From contig NZ_SUNC01000004.1 in NCBI RefSeq assembly GCF_007570835.1, forward strand, positions 310,001 through 374,000: a DNA stretch of 64,000 nt, read 5' to 3'. Made by a program: the position numbers and the translations under genes. The DNA comes from Croceicoccus sediminis (lineage in GTDB: Bacteria > Pseudomonadota > Alphaproteobacteria > Sphingomonadales > Sphingomonadaceae). Every line of letters starts with the position of its first letter. The stretch's first letter is position 1. The notes below the pieces were generated by a model. That model ran no database searches. It saw only the letters and a list, made by a program, of their open reading frames with translations, and was not told where the DNA came from. Below are positions 62,459-64,000 of this stretch, piece after piece.

Positions 62459-63499
62459 TTAAGCCGACTGCCGTCGCACCAGCGTCGGCGGCAGGACGAG
62501 GCTCTCGGTCCCCTCGCCCGCAATGCGCCTGAGCAGGAGGTTCACCATCGACTTTGCACCGGTGGCAATGTCCTGTTTGACCGTGGTCAGCGCAGGTTGC
62601 GTCTGCGCAGCGATGGGAAGGTCATCGAACCCGACGAGCTTTATTTGGTCCGGCACCGTGACGCCCCGCTCTTGCAGCACCTTCATACAGGCCACCGCGA
62701 GGATATCCGACGCTGCGAAAACTCCGTCGAAGGTGATCTGGTTGGCCGACAGGTATTCGGCAATTTCACCAGCCGCTTCGTCGGGATTGAGGTGGGTCGG
62801 CAGGATGCCGAGCGAAACGCCCATCTTGTCCGCCACCGCCTTGGCTCCGGCATAGCGGGCGGCGAACTCGATCGGTTCTGACGACCCGAGGAACATCAGC
62901 TTCTTTGCACCCGCGGCGATCAGGCGCTCTGCTGCCAGCCTGCCGCCGAGGCGGTTGTCGGTTCCGACCACGCAGTGGCGTTGGCCCTCCTTGTGGTTGC
63001 CCCAGACGACCATGGGCATATAGCCATCGGCCACTTCGTCGATCCGGTCGAACTGGTCGGATTGCCCGATGACCAGCACGCCTTCGACCATGCCCGACCC
63101 GATGAACCGGTCGAGCCAATCCTCGTCCTGATCGGGAATGACCCGGCGCAGCATGAGGTCGTAGCCGTGATTGGTCAGTTCATCGGCAAGATAGCCCAGC
63201 AGCGTCATGAAGAACGTGTCGGATATCTGCTGGTGCCGGTCGTGCCCCAGGGGGATGACCACGCCGATCACCCCGGTCTTCTGCCGCCTCAACCGGCTTG
63301 CCATCTGGTTGAGCTGGAACCCATGTTCGCGGGCCAGTGCCTCGATCTTTTCGCGGGTCTTCGTGCTGACCAATTCCCGCTTGCCGCCAAGCGCCCGCGA
63401 CACCGTGCCGGGCGAAACGCCGGCCAAGCGCGCCAGATCGGTGATCGTCCTGGCGCGCTTGGGGGATACGACTTCCACCTCAGGCTTGCGATCCGCCAT
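62459..63499 (-). CDS. LacI family regulator
   Basis: 346 residues. HTH RTITDLARLAGVSPGTVSRALGGKRELVSTKTREKIEALA (residues 17-55) and a periplasmic-binding-protein fold (TGVIGVVIPLGHDRHQQISD, GSGMVEGVLVIGQSDQFDRI, TDNRLGGRLAAERLIAAGA, FAASDILAVACMKVLQE, LVGFDDLPIA). Responds to a sugar or related ligand. It follows the MFS gene by 5 nt on the same strand, so they are one operon; in sphingomonads this pair commonly belongs to alpha-glucoside or sucrose use. Confidence 0.93.
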   Translation of the reverse strand: MADRKPEVEVVSPKRARTITDLARLAGVSPGTVSRALGGKRELVSTKTREKIEALAREHGFQLNQMASRLRRQKTGVIGVVIPLGHDRHQQISDTFFMTLLGYLADELTNHGYDLMLRRVIPDQDEDWLDRFIGSGMVEGVLVIGQSDQFDRIDEVADGYMPMVVWGNHKEGQRHCVVGTDNRLGGRLAAERLIAAGAKKLMFLGSSEPIEFAARYAGAKAVADKMGVSLGILPTHLNPDEAAGEIAEYLSANQITFDGVFAASDILAVACMKVLQERGVTVPDQIKLVGFDDLPIAAQTQPALTTVKQDIATGAKSMVNLLLRRIAGEGTESLVLPPTLVRRQSA

Positions 63500-63504
63500 C
63501 GAAC

Positions 63505-64000
63505 CTAGTTCGCCTCGGCCCGCATGATTTTGGGAACCGGCCTGCCGGCATCGACGAACATGGTCGCGATCGCGCCGACGATCATCATCGTGCCGCCAAG
63601 GATAAGCACGTTGCGCGGATCGCCGCCCAGGATCGGGCGGTAGATGAGCGGCATGGTCACGGTCTGGATCAGCATGGGTATGACGATGAACATGTTGAAT
63701 ATGCCCATGTAGATTCCGTTGCGTTCAGGGGGGATGGCATCGGCGAGCATGACATATGTATTACCCATCATTCCGGCCCAGCCAATCCCTATGCCCAGCA
63801 TCAGCACGAACAGGGCGGCGGGCGTTTCCACCCCCGGTATCATAAGCATCGCCGCGCCCGAAGCCGAGAGGCAGAAAGCGTGAGTCAGACGCGCGCCCAG
63901 TTTCCGCACCACCGGGATCAGGGCAAGCGCGCCGAGGAAGGCGATGAAATTGTAAAGCGCGCCGGCCTGCTGCGTGGTCAGGGTCGCATCGCGAAACGCC
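63505..64000 (-). CDS. MFS transporter, C-terminal part (SLC45-like)
   Basis: The gene continues past the right edge; about 165 C-terminal residues are visible, including LYNFIAFLGALALIPVVRKLGARLTHAF, LFVLMLGIGIGWAGMMGNTYVMLADAIPPERNGIYMGIFNMFIVIPMLIQTV and LILGGTMMIVGAIATMF. The MLADAIPPERNGIYMGIFN segment is typical of SLC45-like glycoside-H+ symporters. It is coupled with a LacI regulator, so a disaccharide or oligosaccharide is the probable substrate. N-terminal six helices are outside the window. Confidence 0.85.
   Translation of the reverse strand, partial: AFRDATLTTQQAGALYNFIAFLGALALIPVVRKLGARLTHAFCLSASGAAMLMIPGVETPAALFVLMLGIGIGWAGMMGNTYVMLADAIPPERNGIYMGIFNMFIVIPMLIQTVTMPLIYRPILGGDPRNVLILGGTMMIVGAIATMFVDAGRPVPKIMRAEAN

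Noticed and set aside
1-64000. CRISPR arrays, IS elements, prophage, rRNA or toxin-antitoxin pairs
   Set aside because: Looked for short regular direct repeats, transposase motifs and phage modules; none seen beyond the 9-nt coding repeat and the single palindromic element.

Overview
The window is a gene-dense (roughly 65% G+C by eye), almost wholly chromosomal housekeeping segment of an alphaproteobacterium, most likely Sphingomonadales (Sphingomonadaceae/Erythrobacteraceae). This assignment is inferred from gene content and order: an aa3 oxidase block with SURF1 and thrC, short RNase E/G after infA-maf, several sphingomonad-like TonB receptors, a DcaP-type porin and a LacI/MFS sugar locus. 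No phage, CRISPR, IS element or rRNA is visible. There is one tRNA (Phe, GAA).

Layout. 1-8.3 kb: end of selO, astD, a glycine-zipper surface protein, RarD permease, dihydroorotase, YgfZ, a TetR regulator, a GNAT-like remnant, rpmA/rplU with a recognisable promoter and terminator. 8.3-18.5 kb: a long leftward block: ctaC-ctaD, a perfect-stem terminator, then ctaB, a 56-aa membrane protein, ctaG, ctaE, DUF983, SURF1, thrC, a methyltransferase, folB and a truncated SDR-like protein; many junctions overlap by 1-4 nt. 18.6-24.3 kb: rightward pyrE-pdxJ-acpS-lepB-AI-2E transporter-DUF3089-ruvX, interrupted between pdxJ and acpS by a 225-bp near-perfect palindrome. 24.3-28.3 kb: leftward 32-aa microprotein, precorrin-2 dehydrogenase, lysA, lipoprotein, argH. 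28.2-35.1 kb: TlpA thioredoxin, LuxR-type response regulator, acs, porin, prpE (acetate/propionate assimilation). 35.1-41 kb: DUF2339 membrane protein divergent from a TetR gene over two operator-like palindromes, then folE and uvrC. 41-48.6 kb: TonB receptor, infA-maf-RNase E/G-yacG, tRNA-Phe, modABC, MaoC dehydratase. 48.7-54.6 kb: purC, an M16 lipoprotein peptidase apparently starting at ATC, a DUF4168 protein, purS-purQ, DUF1232. 54.6-64 kb: a low-G+C acyltransferase, a GGDEF-EAL protein, thiolase and TetR, a siderophore-type receptor, LacI regulator and the end of an MFS transporter.

The genes cover respiration (a complete aa3 oxidase with its assembly factors), nucleotide synthesis (pyrE, dihydroorotase, purC/S/Q), amino acids (thrC, lysA, argH, astD), cofactors (folB, folE, pdxJ, siroheme/molybdate), and short-chain acid use. 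No single new system is obvious. The most unusual signals are the 225-bp palindromic element, the probable ATC start of the M16 peptidase, two very small membrane proteins, and several truncated enzyme domains kept in tight operons.
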